Source: Desulfogranum japonicum DSM 18378
Lineage (GTDB): Bacteria > Desulfobacterota > Desulfobulbia > Desulfobulbales > Desulfobulbaceae
Length of the DNA stretch: 64,000 bases
Direction of reading: 5' to 3'
Assembly: GCF_000429945.1 (NCBI RefSeq)
Contig: NZ_KE386995.1
Location: 63,238-127,237, forward strand
Below the pieces are notes generated by a model that was given only the letters and a program-made list of their open reading frames with translations, did not search any database and was not told the origin of the DNA. This document shows, one piece after another, positions 44,754 to 55,180 of the stretch (within the stretch, counting starts at the first letter, position 1; each line of letters opens with the position of its first letter). The translations under genes were made by a program, and so were the position numbers.

Positions 44754-46115
44754 ATGAGTCAGGCTGTAGAACCAAAGGTTAAAGTGCTGGTTGTTGATGA
44801 TGAACAGGTACACCGTTTCATGCTTACCTCCCTTTTCAAAGACTGGGGCTGGGAGAGTGAAGAGGCTGATGACGGAATTACAGCTGTGGCAGCTGTTGAG
44901 GAGGGGCCTTTTGATGCTATTTTGATGGATGTGCGCATGACCAATATGGACGGTATGGAGGCTTTGAAGCGCATTCACACGATTAATCCGGCCATTCCTG
45001 TGGTTATTATGACTGCCTTTTCCTCCATTGATTCTGCTGTGGCTGCCATGAAAGAGGGTGCCCATGATTACCTGACCAAACCCTTGGATTTTGATAAATT
45101 ACGTCGAACTCTCGAAATCGCCATGGGGCACAGGCAGCAGGTTGAGGAAGACACGGCTGTGGGACATCCCTTTGGAGAAGAAAACAGCAGGATTATCGGG
45201 CGCTCCCAGGTTATGCAGGATTTGTGGACAATGATTATGCAGGTTGCGCCCACAGAAGCCACTGTGCTTATACATGGCGAGTCCGGAACTGGAAAGGAAC
45301 TTGTGGCTGCGGCCCTGCATCATAACAGTCTGCGTAACACTGGACCTCTGGTCAAGGTTAACTGCGCAGCTTTGGCTGAAACATTGTTGGAATCAGAACT
45401 GTTTGGCCATGAGCGTGGTGCTTTTACCGGTGCTGATAGAAGAAGGGAGGGGCGTTTTATACAGGCCCAGGGCGGCTCTTTGTTCCTGGATGAAATTGGA
45501 GAAACTTCCCAGGCCATGCAGGTTAAATTGTTACGTGTTTTGCAGGAACATGAGCTGCAGCGAGTCGGTGGTCAGGAGACCGTGAATGTGGATGTCCGAA
45601 TTATAACGGCAACCAACAGAAGACTGGAAGATGAAGTTGCAGCCGGCAGATTTCGTGAAGATTTGTACTATCGTCTGAATGTAGTCGTGTTGAAAGTACC
45701 TCCACTAAGGGAACGACACGGAGATATTCCCTTGTTGACGGAATATTTTTTGCATAAATTCGCCGCAAAGAATGGTCGACAGGTGAGTGGCGTAACGCCA
45801 GAATGCATGGATGTGCTTAACCGATATCCCTGGCCGGGAAATGTTCGTGAATTGGAAAATTCCCTGGAACGTGGGGTGATTCTCATGCGTGGTGAATATC
45901 TGGAGACCGCAGGCCTCCCTGAAGCTATTCAAAGGTGGGCTGGGACCAACGAGCCGCAAGAGGTGGAACGCCCAGCAACATTGAAAGAAGCTGAAAAGGC
46001 ACTCATTCTTAAAACCCTGGAAGAAACCGGCGGTAACCGCAGTGAAACTGCACGGCGTCTGCAGATAACCAGAAAGACGCTGTTAAATAAGTTGAAAAGC
46101 TATGATATTACATAG
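44754..46115 (+). CDS. Sigma-54-dependent response regulator (NtrC/ZraR type)
   Basis: 453 aa. Receiver domain 1-125 with phospho-acceptor Asp59 (ILMDVRMTNMDG); AAA+ domain about 145-380 with Walker A GESGTGKE near 175 and the sigma-54 contact loop GAFTGA near 225; C-terminal Fis-type helix-turn-helix (GGNRSETARRLQITRKTLLNKL). All elements for phosphorylation-controlled sigma-54 activation are intact. No histidine kinase gene is within the window, so it is an orphan here. Target genes unknown. Confidence 0.93.
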   Translation: MSQAVEPKVKVLVVDDEQVHRFMLTSLFKDWGWESEEADDGITAVAAVEEGPFDAILMDVRMTNMDGMEALKRIHTINPAIPVVIMTAFSSIDSAVAAMKEGAHDYLTKPLDFDKLRRTLEIAMGHRQQVEEDTAVGHPFGEENSRIIGRSQVMQDLWTMIMQVAPTEATVLIHGESGTGKELVAAALHHNSLRNTGPLVKVNCAALAETLLESELFGHERGAFTGADRRREGRFIQAQGGSLFLDEIGETSQAMQVKLLRVLQEHELQRVGGQETVNVDVRIITATNRRLEDEVAAGRFREDLYYRLNVVVLKVPPLRERHGDIPLLTEYFLHKFAAKNGRQVSGVTPECMDVLNRYPWPGNVRELENSLERGVILMRGEYLETAGLPEAIQRWAGTNEPQEVERPATLKEAEKALILKTLEETGGNRSETARRLQITRKTLLNKLKSYDIT

Positions 46116-46307
46116 TGGCTTGTCCAGAACTTTTGGGTTTTACCCACTTTTAGGCAGGCAAAGAATGAGAATCCGGAAAGATCATTTCTGCACAGGGGCA
46201 GGTTTATTGCGTATCTGGTCGTATCCATGTTCTCTGAACAGCAGGTGTCGTAGCTGGCTATATTTTGTATTTACTTGAAAAAAATCTCTTTTTGTCTGTT
46301 GAGGATC

Positions 46308-48998
46308 ATGGCTCAAAACGAAATTACAACGTGTTCTTCCAGTGACATCCTGCGTATATCTTACGATATCTGCAGATTCTTGATATCTGAGAGGGATCTC
46401 CCCTCCCTGCTGCAGGGGGTTTGTGATCGTTTTGTGTCTGACAATCAGCATCTCTGGGCCCTGGTTGTTCTTGTTGATTTTGAATCAGGAGGCATGGTTA
46501 CCGCCGAATGTGGACTGCAGGAACATTTTCCTTCCATTATGGAGGCACTGAAAGCAGGGGAATTGCCATGGTGCGGGAGTCAGATTTTTGGCAAGTTGGA
46601 TTCCATGTCTCTCCAGTGTCAGAAAGAAGGTTGTCGTTTTTGCAGCATGATGCCGCCACATGAGGAAGCGAGTATTTGTGTGTCCATACACTGTAACGAA
46701 ACCTTGAACGGTTTTTTTATTATACAGCCCACAGTTACTGTGGTGGATGAACATGTTTTCACTCTTTACAGGGAAATTGGAGAAGCTCTGGGGAGCGCTC
46801 TAAGAAAATTGGTTTCAGAAGAAGCCGCCCGGCAACGTGAAGAGCATCTGTTCCTCATGGAAGAACGCTATGAACTCGCTCTCTACGCCTCCCAGGCAGG
46901 GCTGTGGGATTGGAATATAAAAACCGGAGAGATGTATACCAGTCCGAATCATAAACGTCACCTGGACTATCGAAATGAAAACGGCAGGCTGTCAGGTGGT
47001 ACGGTAGCTGAGCAGAGGTTTATTCACCCGGATGACAGGGAGAGGGTACTCTCCATCCTCAATGATCACCTTGAAGGGAACTCTGAAGAGTATCGCATTG
47101 AATACAGAGTGAAAAGTGATAGTGGTGAATGGGAATGGTTTTTGGATCGAGGCAGGGTGGTTGAACGGGATGAAAAAGGGCAGCCCGTCCGCATGACTGG
47201 TACTCACCAGAATATTACTTTGCAGAAAAGAAGGGAACAGGCCATGGCATCCATACAGCAGCAACTGCATGATGCCGTAAGCAATGAACGTACCTTCCTG
47301 CAGACAGTGATTGATAGTGCGGGAGATCCTGTTATTGCCATAGATACCAGCTATAACGTATTGCTTGCCAATCAGGCAGCCGCCAAACTGGCGCAGAAGG
47401 CCATACCGGCCAGCAGTATGCAGGGAAGAAAATGTTATGAACTGCTATGTGGAAGAAAGCAGCCCTGTACCAACGATGCTTACCCCTGTCCGATACAAGC
47501 CATGGGGCAGCATGGCATACAGATTAAATTGCTCCATAATCAGTATCATGGCAACGGAGTGAACAATACCTTTGAACTGGATGTATCTCCTCTGCTTGAT
47601 CGCCAGGGCCAATTGTATGGAGTCATAGAGGTCGCACGGGATGTTACCGACAGATTGCGGGTGGAGGAGGAACTCAGGGAAAGCCAATCCCGCCTGTATC
47701 GACTTGCCCACCATGATACCTTGACCGGGTTGCCCAACAGATTGCTCTTCAAAGACCGTTTGAATCATTCCATTGATAAAGCAAAACGCAACTCGGGTAA
47801 GGTTGCAGTTCTTTTTCTGGACCTGGATCGATTCAAAACCATAAACGATACGCTGGGGCACGATGTTGGTGATGAACTGCTGATCGAGGTTGCCCGGAGA
47901 TTACAGAACCTGTGCCGGATTGCGGACACCGTTGCCAGGCTGGGAGGTGATGAGTTTGTTTTTATTCTGGAGGATATCATCAATAAAGATGGTGCTGCCA
48001 CTGTTGCCCGAAAAATAATTGCATCCATAACCCGTCCTTTTGAACTCAACTCCCATACTCTTGCTGTGTCCACCAGTATCGGCATAAGTCTGTACCCCGA
48101 TGATTCGCAGAATAAAGACGAAGTGGTCAAGTGTGCAGATGTCGCCTTGTATGAGGCAAAAGAATCCGGGAGAAATGCCTATCGCTTTTATGCAGGGCAG
48201 ACGGGTTCACAGCGACTTGAACAGCGTCAGTTGGAAACTACATTGTTGCGGCAGGCGCTGCAGGAAAATCAATTCTGTATGCTTTTTCAAGCGTTACATG
48301 ATTTGCCGCAGGCTACAGTAGTCGGGTATGAAGGGTTATTATGCTGGATGCACCCTGAACGGGGCCTGCTCATGCCTGAAGAGTTTTTTCCGCTGGCCCA
48401 GGGAAGTGATCTTTTAATGGAGCTGGAGTGTTTAGGCCTGGACAGCATTGCTCATGCTTTACAGTATTGGCAGGAGCAAGGTGTCTGTAAGCAGATGTCT
48501 GTAAGTTTGAATGTCACACTTGAAAGCCTGCATCATCCAGCGTTTGCCGCAAAGGTCAAACAAAAAACAGAGGAGTTTTCAGTTCTTAAGGGCGCATTGG
48601 AACTGGAATTCCAGGAACAGCTTCTTGTGGATAAACAATCGCCCTGTCTTGCTGAACTTCGAGAACTGACTGCGGCTGGCGTACGGTTGGTTGTAGATAA
48701 TTTTGGTCTCGGCGAGATTTCGTTGCAACGGTTGCAGCAAATCCCCCTGCATGGATTGAAACTACATCCTCATCTGCTTGAAATCCGTCATGCGGATCAT
48801 GGTGATGTGCACCTGATAGAGACCATAACAACACTTGCCCATAAGCTTGACAGGAAAGTTGTTGCGCAGGGCGTAAGCAACCGACAACAACATAATCTTG
48901 CCATCAGCAATGGGTGTGACCAGGCACAGGGAATGTATTATTCTCAACCTGTGACCCGTGATAAGGTTCTGCATGCGTTATTGAAACAAGGTGTTTGA
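46308..48998 (+). CDS. GAF/PAS-GGDEF protein with degenerate EAL domain
   Basis: 896 aa from ATG 46308 (GAGG three bases upstream; an earlier in-frame TTG rejected). N-terminal GAF-like sensor with CQKEGCRFC near 110; PAS about 195-315 (AGLWDWNIKTGE); second PAS with a Cys pattern (CYELLCGRKQPC) about 330-450; GGDEF about 465-620 with intact RLGGDEF and RxxD I-site (RIAD). EAL region about 640-890 is eroded: EGLLCW for EALxRW, SVSLN for SVNLS, DN for DD in the metal site, and AQGVS for AEGVE. It should synthesise c-di-GMP; the EAL part is probably a non-hydrolytic sensor. Confidence 0.9.
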   Translation: MAQNEITTCSSSDILRISYDICRFLISERDLPSLLQGVCDRFVSDNQHLWALVVLVDFESGGMVTAECGLQEHFPSIMEALKAGELPWCGSQIFGKLDSMSLQCQKEGCRFCSMMPPHEEASICVSIHCNETLNGFFIIQPTVTVVDEHVFTLYREIGEALGSALRKLVSEEAARQREEHLFLMEERYELALYASQAGLWDWNIKTGEMYTSPNHKRHLDYRNENGRLSGGTVAEQRFIHPDDRERVLSILNDHLEGNSEEYRIEYRVKSDSGEWEWFLDRGRVVERDEKGQPVRMTGTHQNITLQKRREQAMASIQQQLHDAVSNERTFLQTVIDSAGDPVIAIDTSYNVLLANQAAAKLAQKAIPASSMQGRKCYELLCGRKQPCTNDAYPCPIQAMGQHGIQIKLLHNQYHGNGVNNTFELDVSPLLDRQGQLYGVIEVARDVTDRLRVEEELRESQSRLYRLAHHDTLTGLPNRLLFKDRLNHSIDKAKRNSGKVAVLFLDLDRFKTINDTLGHDVGDELLIEVARRLQNLCRIADTVARLGGDEFVFILEDIINKDGAATVARKIIASITRPFELNSHTLAVSTSIGISLYPDDSQNKDEVVKCADVALYEAKESGRNAYRFYAGQTGSQRLEQRQLETTLLRQALQENQFCMLFQALHDLPQATVVGYEGLLCWMHPERGLLMPEEFFPLAQGSDLLMELECLGLDSIAHALQYWQEQGVCKQMSVSLNVTLESLHHPAFAAKVKQKTEEFSVLKGALELEFQEQLLVDKQSPCLAELRELTAAGVRLVVDNFGLGEISLQRLQQIPLHGLKLHPHLLEIRHADHGDVHLIETITTLAHKLDRKVVAQGVSNRQQHNLAISNGCDQAQGMYYSQPVTRDKVLHALLKQGV

Positions 48999-49114
48999 TA
49001 CAAAACCATGGAGGAAAGTGGAGGCTGTGCGCGGGAAATTCCCTTTGACTGATTGTATATATGGGACTGATGTAGCTCACGTACGTTGCCATCTTTTTTA
49101 TGCTCAGTTGACTC

Positions 49115-49164
49115 TGTCCAGAGGTTGTGGTAAGAGCACACGTCTATGTGCATTGATCTGGACA
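49115..49164. other. Nested inverted repeat upstream of the aminotransferase
   Basis: TGTCCAGA / TCTGGACA enclose a second pair GCACA / TGTGC. It lies 100 bp before the aminotransferase start in a 265 bp gap, with no T tail. Could be a leader structure or operator. Confidence 0.35.
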
Positions 49165-49263
49165 CGAATCCTGTAAGGTCGGTTTACAGTATTGCAATGA
49201 TCTGTGGCAGGGCCTGGTCGTGTTTGTATTCCTTTTATTTCAATTTTTCTACATCAGGCTAGT

Positions 49264-50574
49264 ATGCGAACCAATATAGTTCATATCGGAGCTGGAGAGC
49301 TCAACTACGAAATCCGTAATATCGTTCAAGTTTGTGAACGCCTCCAGAAAATGGGCGTGGAAATCAACTGGGAAAATATCGGCGACCCGGTAACCAAAGG
49401 CGAAACAGTTCCAGCCTGGATGAAAAATCTTGTCAGTGAAGCCGTCCAGGAGGATGCTGCCTATGCATATAGCCCGACAAAAGGAATGTTGGCAACGCGT
49501 CAGTACATAGCTGAAGGGACCAATAGCAAAGGCGGCGTACAGATTGATGCGGATGATGTCATTTTCTTTAATGGGCTTGGTGATGCCATTTCAAAGGTCT
49601 TTGGTTTTCTGAAAAGAACCGCAAGGGTAGTTGTTCCAACGCCCAGTTATACAACCCATTCTTCCGCTGAAGCTGCCCATGCAGGTGCTGAACCAGTGAC
49701 CTATATCCTGGACCCGAACCATAACTGGTACCCGGATCTGGAAGATATTGAAAATCATATCAAATATAATCCTGCAGTGGCGGGAATTCTGATTATCAAT
49801 CCAGATAATCCAACCGGTGCCGTATATCCGGCAGAAGTGATTCGCTCGATTGTTGAAATTTGTGAGAAAAATGATCTTTTCATTATTTGTGACGAGATCT
49901 ATCAAAACATGACCTATAACGGTACGGTGGCAGCCCCACTATGTACGGTAATAGGGGAGAAGGTCCCGGCGCTTTGCATGCGTGGTATTTCCAAGGAAAT
50001 GCCCTGGCCTGGTGCCCGTTGTGGATGGATAGAAGTGTATAACAGCCACAAAGATCCCATGTTTGATATGTATGTACAGTCTATCCTGAATGCAAAAATG
50101 CTGGAGGTCTGCTCCACAACATTGCCACAGATTGTGCTGCCCAGGATCAAGGAGCACCCTCTGTATCATTCGTATCTGCAAGAGCGAATTGAACGTTATG
50201 AGAAACATTCCAACATTGCATACGATATTTTAAAAAATGTAAAAGGTCTTTTGGTCAACAAAACAAATGGAGCTTTTTACATGAGTGCTGTTTTTGAAGA
50301 GGGAATTCTCAACAGTCAGCAGTTTCTGCCCATTGATAACAAAGATGCTCGTGAACTGGTGGAAACCCTTGTGTCCGGTCCAGGCGTGGAGCCCGATAAA
50401 CGATTTGTATATTACCTTCTTGCCTCTACAGGCATCTGTGTCGTCCCCTTATCTTCATTTGCCACTGAACTGCATGGCTTCCGTATAACACTGCTTGAGC
50501 CCTGTGAGGAAAAATTCAGGAAAATCTTCGAGACGATAAGTGAATGTATTCAAAGATATCTGGAATCTGCTTAA
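49264..50574 (+). CDS. Class I/II PLP-dependent aminotransferase
   Basis: 436 aa from ATG 49264; a GTG 20 codons earlier has unrelated sequence and was rejected. Fold-type I features: YSPTKGMLATRQYIA, INPDNPTGAVYP, ICDEIYQNMTYNG, PLP lysine Lys244 in RGISKEMPWPGARCGW, and the C-terminal Arg in GFRITLLEP. The subgroup is close to aspartate/tyrosine aminotransferase-like AspB enzymes that start at an NYEIRNIV element. Exact amino acid substrate not deducible. Stands alone before a 460 bp gap. Confidence 0.85.
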   Translation: MRTNIVHIGAGELNYEIRNIVQVCERLQKMGVEINWENIGDPVTKGETVPAWMKNLVSEAVQEDAAYAYSPTKGMLATRQYIAEGTNSKGGVQIDADDVIFFNGLGDAISKVFGFLKRTARVVVPTPSYTTHSSAEAAHAGAEPVTYILDPNHNWYPDLEDIENHIKYNPAVAGILIINPDNPTGAVYPAEVIRSIVEICEKNDLFIICDEIYQNMTYNGTVAAPLCTVIGEKVPALCMRGISKEMPWPGARCGWIEVYNSHKDPMFDMYVQSILNAKMLEVCSTTLPQIVLPRIKEHPLYHSYLQERIERYEKHSNIAYDILKNVKGLLVNKTNGAFYMSAVFEEGILNSQQFLPIDNKDARELVETLVSGPGVEPDKRFVYYLLASTGICVVPLSSFATELHGFRITLLEPCEEKFRKIFETISECIQRYLESA

Positions 50575-51034
50575 TCTTGCGTTCTTATAAGCATATTCTG
50601 TTGCATCTGCCGTTTGCCCGGAATAAAGCCGTATCTGACCCTGGTAGTGCGGCAGGTGCTGTAAATGTGCCTGCAAGTTTTTTTCATTGTAATGCTTAAC
50701 AGGCTTGCCCTTTTCCTGGTCATCTTTCAGTGCTACCTTTATCGTTCCTGAAAAGCGAATAACCGGCTGTGGGCATGAAGAAAACAAATTCTGCCTGAAG
50801 AGTAGGTTCCGACGGAATAATGAGGAGCTATTTATCTGGAGTTGCAGAGGGTTTTTCCTTGGTAAAAGGGTTTTTGCTCCCCTTGACACCTCTTTTTACC
50901 ATACTTAATGTTGCCAGCAGATTTGACCCGGCCTTGTTATTTGAGAACTCACGAGTGAATCGACAGCAGGGCTGAGTGTTCATGGAAGACAAATATTCAA
51001 TTGAGTTGTGAGTTTGTAGAAAAGGGAGATAGAG
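50575..51034. other. 460 bp gap before grpE
   Basis: No CIRCE element, no gene. A minus-strand frame overlapping the end of the aminotransferase lacks any ribosome binding site and is taken as a shadow. Best promoter is at 50883-50911. Confidence 0.55.
50883..50911 (+). promoter_or_regulatory. Sigma-70-type promoter for grpE-dnaK
   Basis: TTGACA (50883-50888), 17 bp spacer, TAATGT (50906-50911), 124 bp before grpE. CTTGACA..CCATACT could also be read as a poor heat-shock sigma-32 match with wrong spacing. Confidence 0.4.
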
Positions 51035-51613
51035 GTGGTAGAGGAGCATAAAGAACAACAACCTGTGGAAGAGGAAGGAGCAACGCGTGTTTCTGAAGAC
51101 TCGGACGACGTGAACGGTGCTGCAGAGGAGGCAGTTGAACCTTCTGGCGAGGATTTGAAACAGAAGCTTGACGAAACACAGGATAAACTGCTTAGGGTTG
51201 CAGCCGAGTTTGAAAATTTCAAAAAGCGGATGGAGCGGGAACAGGCTAAACTCATTAAGTATGCCGGAGAAAATATCTTACGGGAGTTGCTTACAACGCT
51301 TGATAATCTTGATCGTGCCATAGAGCAGGGACAGGCTGATGCCGGTGATGATACAGCGAAGCTTCAATCCATGCTTGAGGGACTTGATCTCACCCAAAAA
51401 GGGTTGGTGGCAGCTCTGGAAAAATTTGGTGTTGAAGCATTGGATTCCGTAGGGCAACCTTTTAATCCGGATGAGCAGGATGCCCTGACCATGGAAGCTC
51501 ATGACACAATCCCAGCGAACCACGTGGTTCGGGAATATGCAAAAGGATACCGATTCAAGGATCGCGTGCTGCGCCACGCACAAGTTGTAGTATCGAGCGG
51601 TCCGGCAGCCTAA
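51035..51613 (+). CDS. grpE: Nucleotide exchange factor GrpE
   Basis: 192 aa, GTG start with GGGAG six bases upstream. Promotes ADP release from DnaK. Acidic N-terminus (about 1-45), long dimerising helix (DLKQKLDETQDKLLRVAAEFENFKKRMEREQ), then a four-helix and beta domain with FGVEALDSVGQPFNPDEQDAL and YRFKDRVLRHAQVVVS. The next gene is dnaK, 117 bp on. hrcA, usually upstream, is absent here. Confidence 0.95.
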   Translation: MVEEHKEQQPVEEEGATRVSEDSDDVNGAAEEAVEPSGEDLKQKLDETQDKLLRVAAEFENFKKRMEREQAKLIKYAGENILRELLTTLDNLDRAIEQGQADAGDDTAKLQSMLEGLDLTQKGLVAALEKFGVEALDSVGQPFNPDEQDALTMEAHDTIPANHVVREYAKGYRFKDRVLRHAQVVVSSGPAA

Positions 51614-51730
51614 AAATACATTTCATCTGCTGCTTTACCAGGGACCTTTCAGGTAAGTGGTCGCGGTGTGGACACATCATTAATATATATATCGTTAGAT
51701 TTTATTATATAGGAGACAGGAGAACGAATT

Positions 51731-53662
51731 ATGGCAAAAATCATAGGAATTGACTTGGGTACAACCAACTCTTGTGTATCCATCATGGAGGGTGGTGATC
51801 CCAAAGTCATCGAAAATAGCGAAGGCAACAGAACTACTCCATCCATCGTTGCTTTCACTGATAATGGTGAGAGGTTGGTTGGTCAGGTGGCAAAGCGCCA
51901 GGCTGTAACCAATCCTACCAGGACACTTTTTGCAATCAAGCGACTGATCGGAAGAAAGTTTACCGATGCTGAAGTGAGGAAATCTGTTGACGTAAGTCCG
52001 TTTAAGATCATTGAGGGCCCTGGTGGTGATGCCGTCGTTGAGGTAGAAGGTAAAACATACACCGCTGCGGAAGTTTCAGCCATGATCCTTGGTAAAATGA
52101 AACAGACTGCTGAGGAGTATCTCGGTGAGCCGGTGACCGAAGCTGTTGTCACAGTGCCCGCTTATTTTAATGATGCGCAGCGCCAGGCAACTAAAGACGC
52201 TGGTAAAATCGCCGGACTGAATGTACAGCGCATCATCAATGAGCCGACAGCTGCATCTCTTGCTTACGGTCTGGACAAGAAAGGCGAAGAAAAAATAGCT
52301 GTGTATGACTTGGGTGGCGGTACCTTTGATGTGTCCATCCTGGAGATTGGTGATGGTGTTTTTGAAGTGAAATCCACCAATGGCGATACCTTTCTCGGTG
52401 GTGAAGACTTTGATATGCGCATTGTTAACTGGCTTGCAGATGAATTCAAGCGTGAGCAGGGTGTTGATCTGCGCAATGACAAAATGGCGTTGCAGCGCCT
52501 GAAAGAGGAAGCGGAAAAGGCTAAAAAAGAGCTTTCCTCTGCCATGGAGACCGATATAAACCTGCCGTTTATCACCGCAGATGCTTCAGGACCCAAACAC
52601 CTGAACATCAAGCTGAGTCGTGCTAAACTTGAGGCACTGGTTGAAGATCTCATCGAGCGTACAGCCGGTCCTTGTATGACAGCTTTAAAAGATGCAGGGT
52701 TAAGTGCTTCCGACATTGATGAGGTTATCCTTGTGGGTGGTATGACCCGTATGCCAAAAGTGCAGGAGAAGGTCAAAGCTATTTTTGGCAAAGAGCCTCA
52801 TAAAGGCGTAAACCCGGATGAAGTGGTTGCCATTGGCGCTGCTATTCAGGGTGGTGTACTACAGGGTGATGTAAAGGATGTTCTCCTGCTTGACGTCACC
52901 CCATTGTCTCTGGGAATTGAGACGCTGGGTGGTGTAATGACCAAACTTATTGAGAAAAACACCACGGTTCCCACCAAAAAGAGCCAGGTTTTCTCCACAG
53001 CTGCCGATAACCAGCCTGCAGTTTCCATCCATGTGCTCCAGGGTGAACGTGAGATGGCCCAGGATAATAAAACCATTGGCCGATTCGAATTGGCTGATAT
53101 TCCTCCGGCGCCGCGAGGTGTTCCTCAGATCGAAGTAGCCTTTGATCTTGATGCCAACGGTATTCTGCATGTATCTGCGAAGGACCTCGGAACCAATAAA
53201 GAGCAGTCCATTCGTATTACAGCCTCTTCAGGATTGTCCGAAGAAGAGATTGAAAGGATGAAAAAGGATGCTGAACTGCATGCAGAAGAGGACAAAAAAC
53301 GCAAAGAACTGGTCGAAGCAAAAAATAATGCTGACTCCATGGTGCACATGACTCAGAAGAGCCTGACAGAGTTGGGTGATAAAGTTGATGCTGAGACAAA
53401 GGCCAATGTTGAGCGCGAAATTGAAAATCTCAAAAAAGCCATGGAAGGTGATGACGTTGAGGCTATTAAGTCTGCAACCGAGGCCTTGACTCAAGCTTCC
53501 CATAAACTTGCTGAACTGATGTATGCCCAGGCATCACAAGATAAGGGTGGTGCCGGCGGTCCTGGTGCAGGAGCGGGCGGAGCCGGTGCTGCAGGTGGTG
53601 CCAAAAAAGGCGGTAACGACGATGATGATGTTGTAGACGCTGATTTTGAAGAGGTAAAATAA
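51731..53662 (+). CDS. dnaK: Chaperone protein DnaK
   Basis: 643 aa Hsp70. ATPase domain: [44 protein letters not shown]; interdomain linker [16 protein letters not shown]; substrate-binding domain; helical lid; Gly-rich tail ending in acidic [24 protein letters not shown] precedes the ATG. dnaJ does not follow; trpS is next after a strong terminator, so dnaJ is elsewhere. Confidence 0.97.
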   Translation: MAKIIGIDLGTTNSCVSIMEGGDPKVIENSEGNRTTPSIVAFTDNGERLVGQVAKRQAVTNPTRTLFAIKRLIGRKFTDAEVRKSVDVSPFKIIEGPGGDAVVEVEGKTYTAAEVSAMILGKMKQTAEEYLGEPVTEAVVTVPAYFNDAQRQATKDAGKIAGLNVQRIINEPTAASLAYGLDKKGEEKIAVYDLGGGTFDVSILEIGDGVFEVKSTNGDTFLGGEDFDMRIVNWLADEFKREQGVDLRNDKMALQRLKEEAEKAKKELSSAMETDINLPFITADASGPKHLNIKLSRAKLEALVEDLIERTAGPCMTALKDAGLSASDIDEVILVGGMTRMPKVQEKVKAIFGKEPHKGVNPDEVVAIGAAIQGGVLQGDVKDVLLLDVTPLSLGIETLGGVMTKLIEKNTTVPTKKSQVFSTAADNQPAVSIHVLQGEREMAQDNKTIGRFELADIPPAPRGVPQIEVAFDLDANGILHVSAKDLGTNKEQSIRITASSGLSEEEIERMKKDAELHAEEDKKRKELVEAKNNADSMVHMTQKSLTELGDKVDAETKANVEREIENLKKAMEGDDVEAIKSATEALTQASHKLAELMYAQASQDKGGAGGPGAGAGGAGAAGGAKKGGNDDDDVVDADFEEVK

Positions 53663-53694
53663 GATATTTTATCTTTGACATTGTTTGTCGGATC

Positions 53695-53728
53695 ATGGGA
53701 GTGCAGTTTTCTGCACTCCCATTTTTTT
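53695..53728 (+). terminator. Rho-independent terminator after dnaK
   Basis: ATGGGAGTGCAG / CTGCACTCCCAT, perfect 12 bp stem with a four-T loop and about eight T after it. Confidence 0.9.
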
Positions 53729-53892
53729 TGATTTTGCGCTATACATTGAACTCAAATACCCCGCATTTCCCATGGCTCTTTTTGGATACATGTTTAACTG
53801 CCTGTAAAGCAGAGTGTTTTTCAGGCAAATGTGAAAATGTTACCCTACGGGGCGAGCAGATTTTCACTACCTCTTTTGTTACCGAACATTTG

Positions 53893-53985
53893 TAGGTAAG
53901 CTTGGACTCCGGTTGTTCACTACAGTTGCATGTCCGGTGCTTTGCGTCTACTGTAAAAAATGCTTGTGAGAAATCCGGAAGAATA
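53893..53985. repeat. Repeat C, copy 1
   Basis: Similar to 55065-55158: GACTCCG, then GCGTCTACTGTAAAA and CTTGTGAGAAATCCGG against GCATCTACTGCAAAA and CTCGTGAGAGATCCAGG. Contains a small dyad TACAGT / ACTGTA. Lies just upstream of trpS. The open frame through it is not part of TrpS. Confidence 0.6.
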
Positions 53986-54018
53986 TGCACCGTTAACTTC
54001 AACATTTACGCAATACAG

Positions 54019-54987
54019 ATGAAACGAATACTATCAGGCATTCAGCCTTCAGGTAAGCTACATATTGGTAATTATTTTGGAATGATGCAGGCTATGATTC
54101 GCCATATGGATTCTTCGGATCTGTATGTTTTTATAGTAGATCTGCATGCACTCACCTCTGTACATGATAGGGACAGGTTACGAGAAGGTACTCTAGAAGC
54201 AGCTGCAGATTTTCTGGCTCTTGGGCTGGATCCTGACAAATGCATTTTTTGGGTACAGTCTGATGTGCCTGAAGTCTGTGAGCTAACCTGGATGTTGTCC
54301 ACTCTGACCCCTATGGGCCTTTTGGAGCGTTGCCATTCGTATAAAGATAAGATTGCAAAAAATATTCCAGCCAGCCACGGGCTGTTCTCTTATCCTGTGC
54401 TGATGGCAGCTGATATCCTGCTTTACCAGGCAGAGGTTGTTCCAGTTGGAAAAGACCAAAAGCAGCATCTCGAAGTTGCCAGGGATATTGCTATCAAATT
54501 CAACAATGCATTTGGGGAAACCTTTGTCGTGCCTGAGCCGGCTATAAGTGAGTCAACAGCTATCGTTCCAGGGCTTGATGGCCAGAAAATGTCTAAATCA
54601 TATGGCAATACTATTCCCATATTTATGGATGAAAAACCGTTGCGCAAGGTGATCATGTCTATCCAGACAGATGCAACTCCTGTTGATGAGCCCAAGGATC
54701 CCGATACATGCAATCTGTATGCGCTTCTTAAACTGTTTGCTTCTCCGGAAAAGATGGAAGAAGTACATGGCCTGTACGTTAATGGTGGCGCGGCCTACGG
54801 GTATTTGAAGCAGGACTTGTTTGAATTGATTAACGAGTATTTTAAAAGTGCGCGTGCCAGAAAAAAAGAACTGTTGGATAATCGTGACTATCTGCGTCAG
54901 GTTTTAGCTAAAGGAGCTGAAAAGGCACGGGAGAAAGCCTCTGTGACGCTGGATCTGGCCAGGGATCGGATGGGGCTGAAGTATTGA
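54019..54987 (+). CDS. trpS: Tryptophanyl-tRNA synthetase
   Basis: 322 aa class I synthetase, starting at ATG 54019 (MKRILSGIQPSGKLHIGNYFG). HIGH motif appears as HIGN, KMSKS as KMSKS in GQKMSKSYGN near 195. The frame is open for 39 codons upstream, but that stretch is repeat C sequence and TrpS proteins start with this xRILSGIQPSG element. Shine-Dalgarno weak. Bracketed by the two copies of repeat C, monocistronic by position. Confidence 0.95.
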   Translation: MKRILSGIQPSGKLHIGNYFGMMQAMIRHMDSSDLYVFIVDLHALTSVHDRDRLREGTLEAAADFLALGLDPDKCIFWVQSDVPEVCELTWMLSTLTPMGLLERCHSYKDKIAKNIPASHGLFSYPVLMAADILLYQAEVVPVGKDQKQHLEVARDIAIKFNNAFGETFVVPEPAISESTAIVPGLDGQKMSKSYGNTIPIFMDEKPLRKVIMSIQTDATPVDEPKDPDTCNLYALLKLFASPEKMEEVHGLYVNGGAAYGYLKQDLFELINEYFKSARARKKELLDNRDYLRQVLAKGAEKAREKASVTLDLARDRMGLKY

Positions 54988-55064
54988 CGGTTGTCTTCTT
55001 TGATCACCGACACGCGGGTGGTGTATGCTCCATCCGCGTGCCGGTTTGGTTGCCTGCCATTTGC

Positions 55065-55158
55065 AGTGAAGCGTATAGACTCCGAGGTTTACTCGGGCTA
55101 GACGTGTGGTGCCTCGCATCTACTGCAAAATATACTCGTGAGAGATCCAGGCCAGAAA
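55065..55158. repeat. Repeat C, copy 2
   Basis: Partner of 53893-53985, downstream of trpS in the same orientation. Preceded by an imperfect dyad (ACACGCGGGTGG / CCATCCGCGTG, about 55010-55039) that may end the trpS message. Confidence 0.6.
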
Positions 55159-55180
55159 TTTTTCTAAAAACGTTTCCGGC

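Noticed and set aside
50455-50889. 144-codon minus-strand frame at the end of the aminotransferase
   Set aside because: It overlaps a well-supported gene, lacks a start signal and has no recognisable motif.
50575-51034. CIRCE heat-shock operator before grpE
   Set aside because: Looked for TTAGCACTC-N9-GAGTGCTAA and found no match.
53739-54005. 88-codon minus-strand frame upstream of trpS
   Set aside because: It lies in repeat C. The weak protein-level resemblance to the copy at 55065-55158 is explained by shared DNA.
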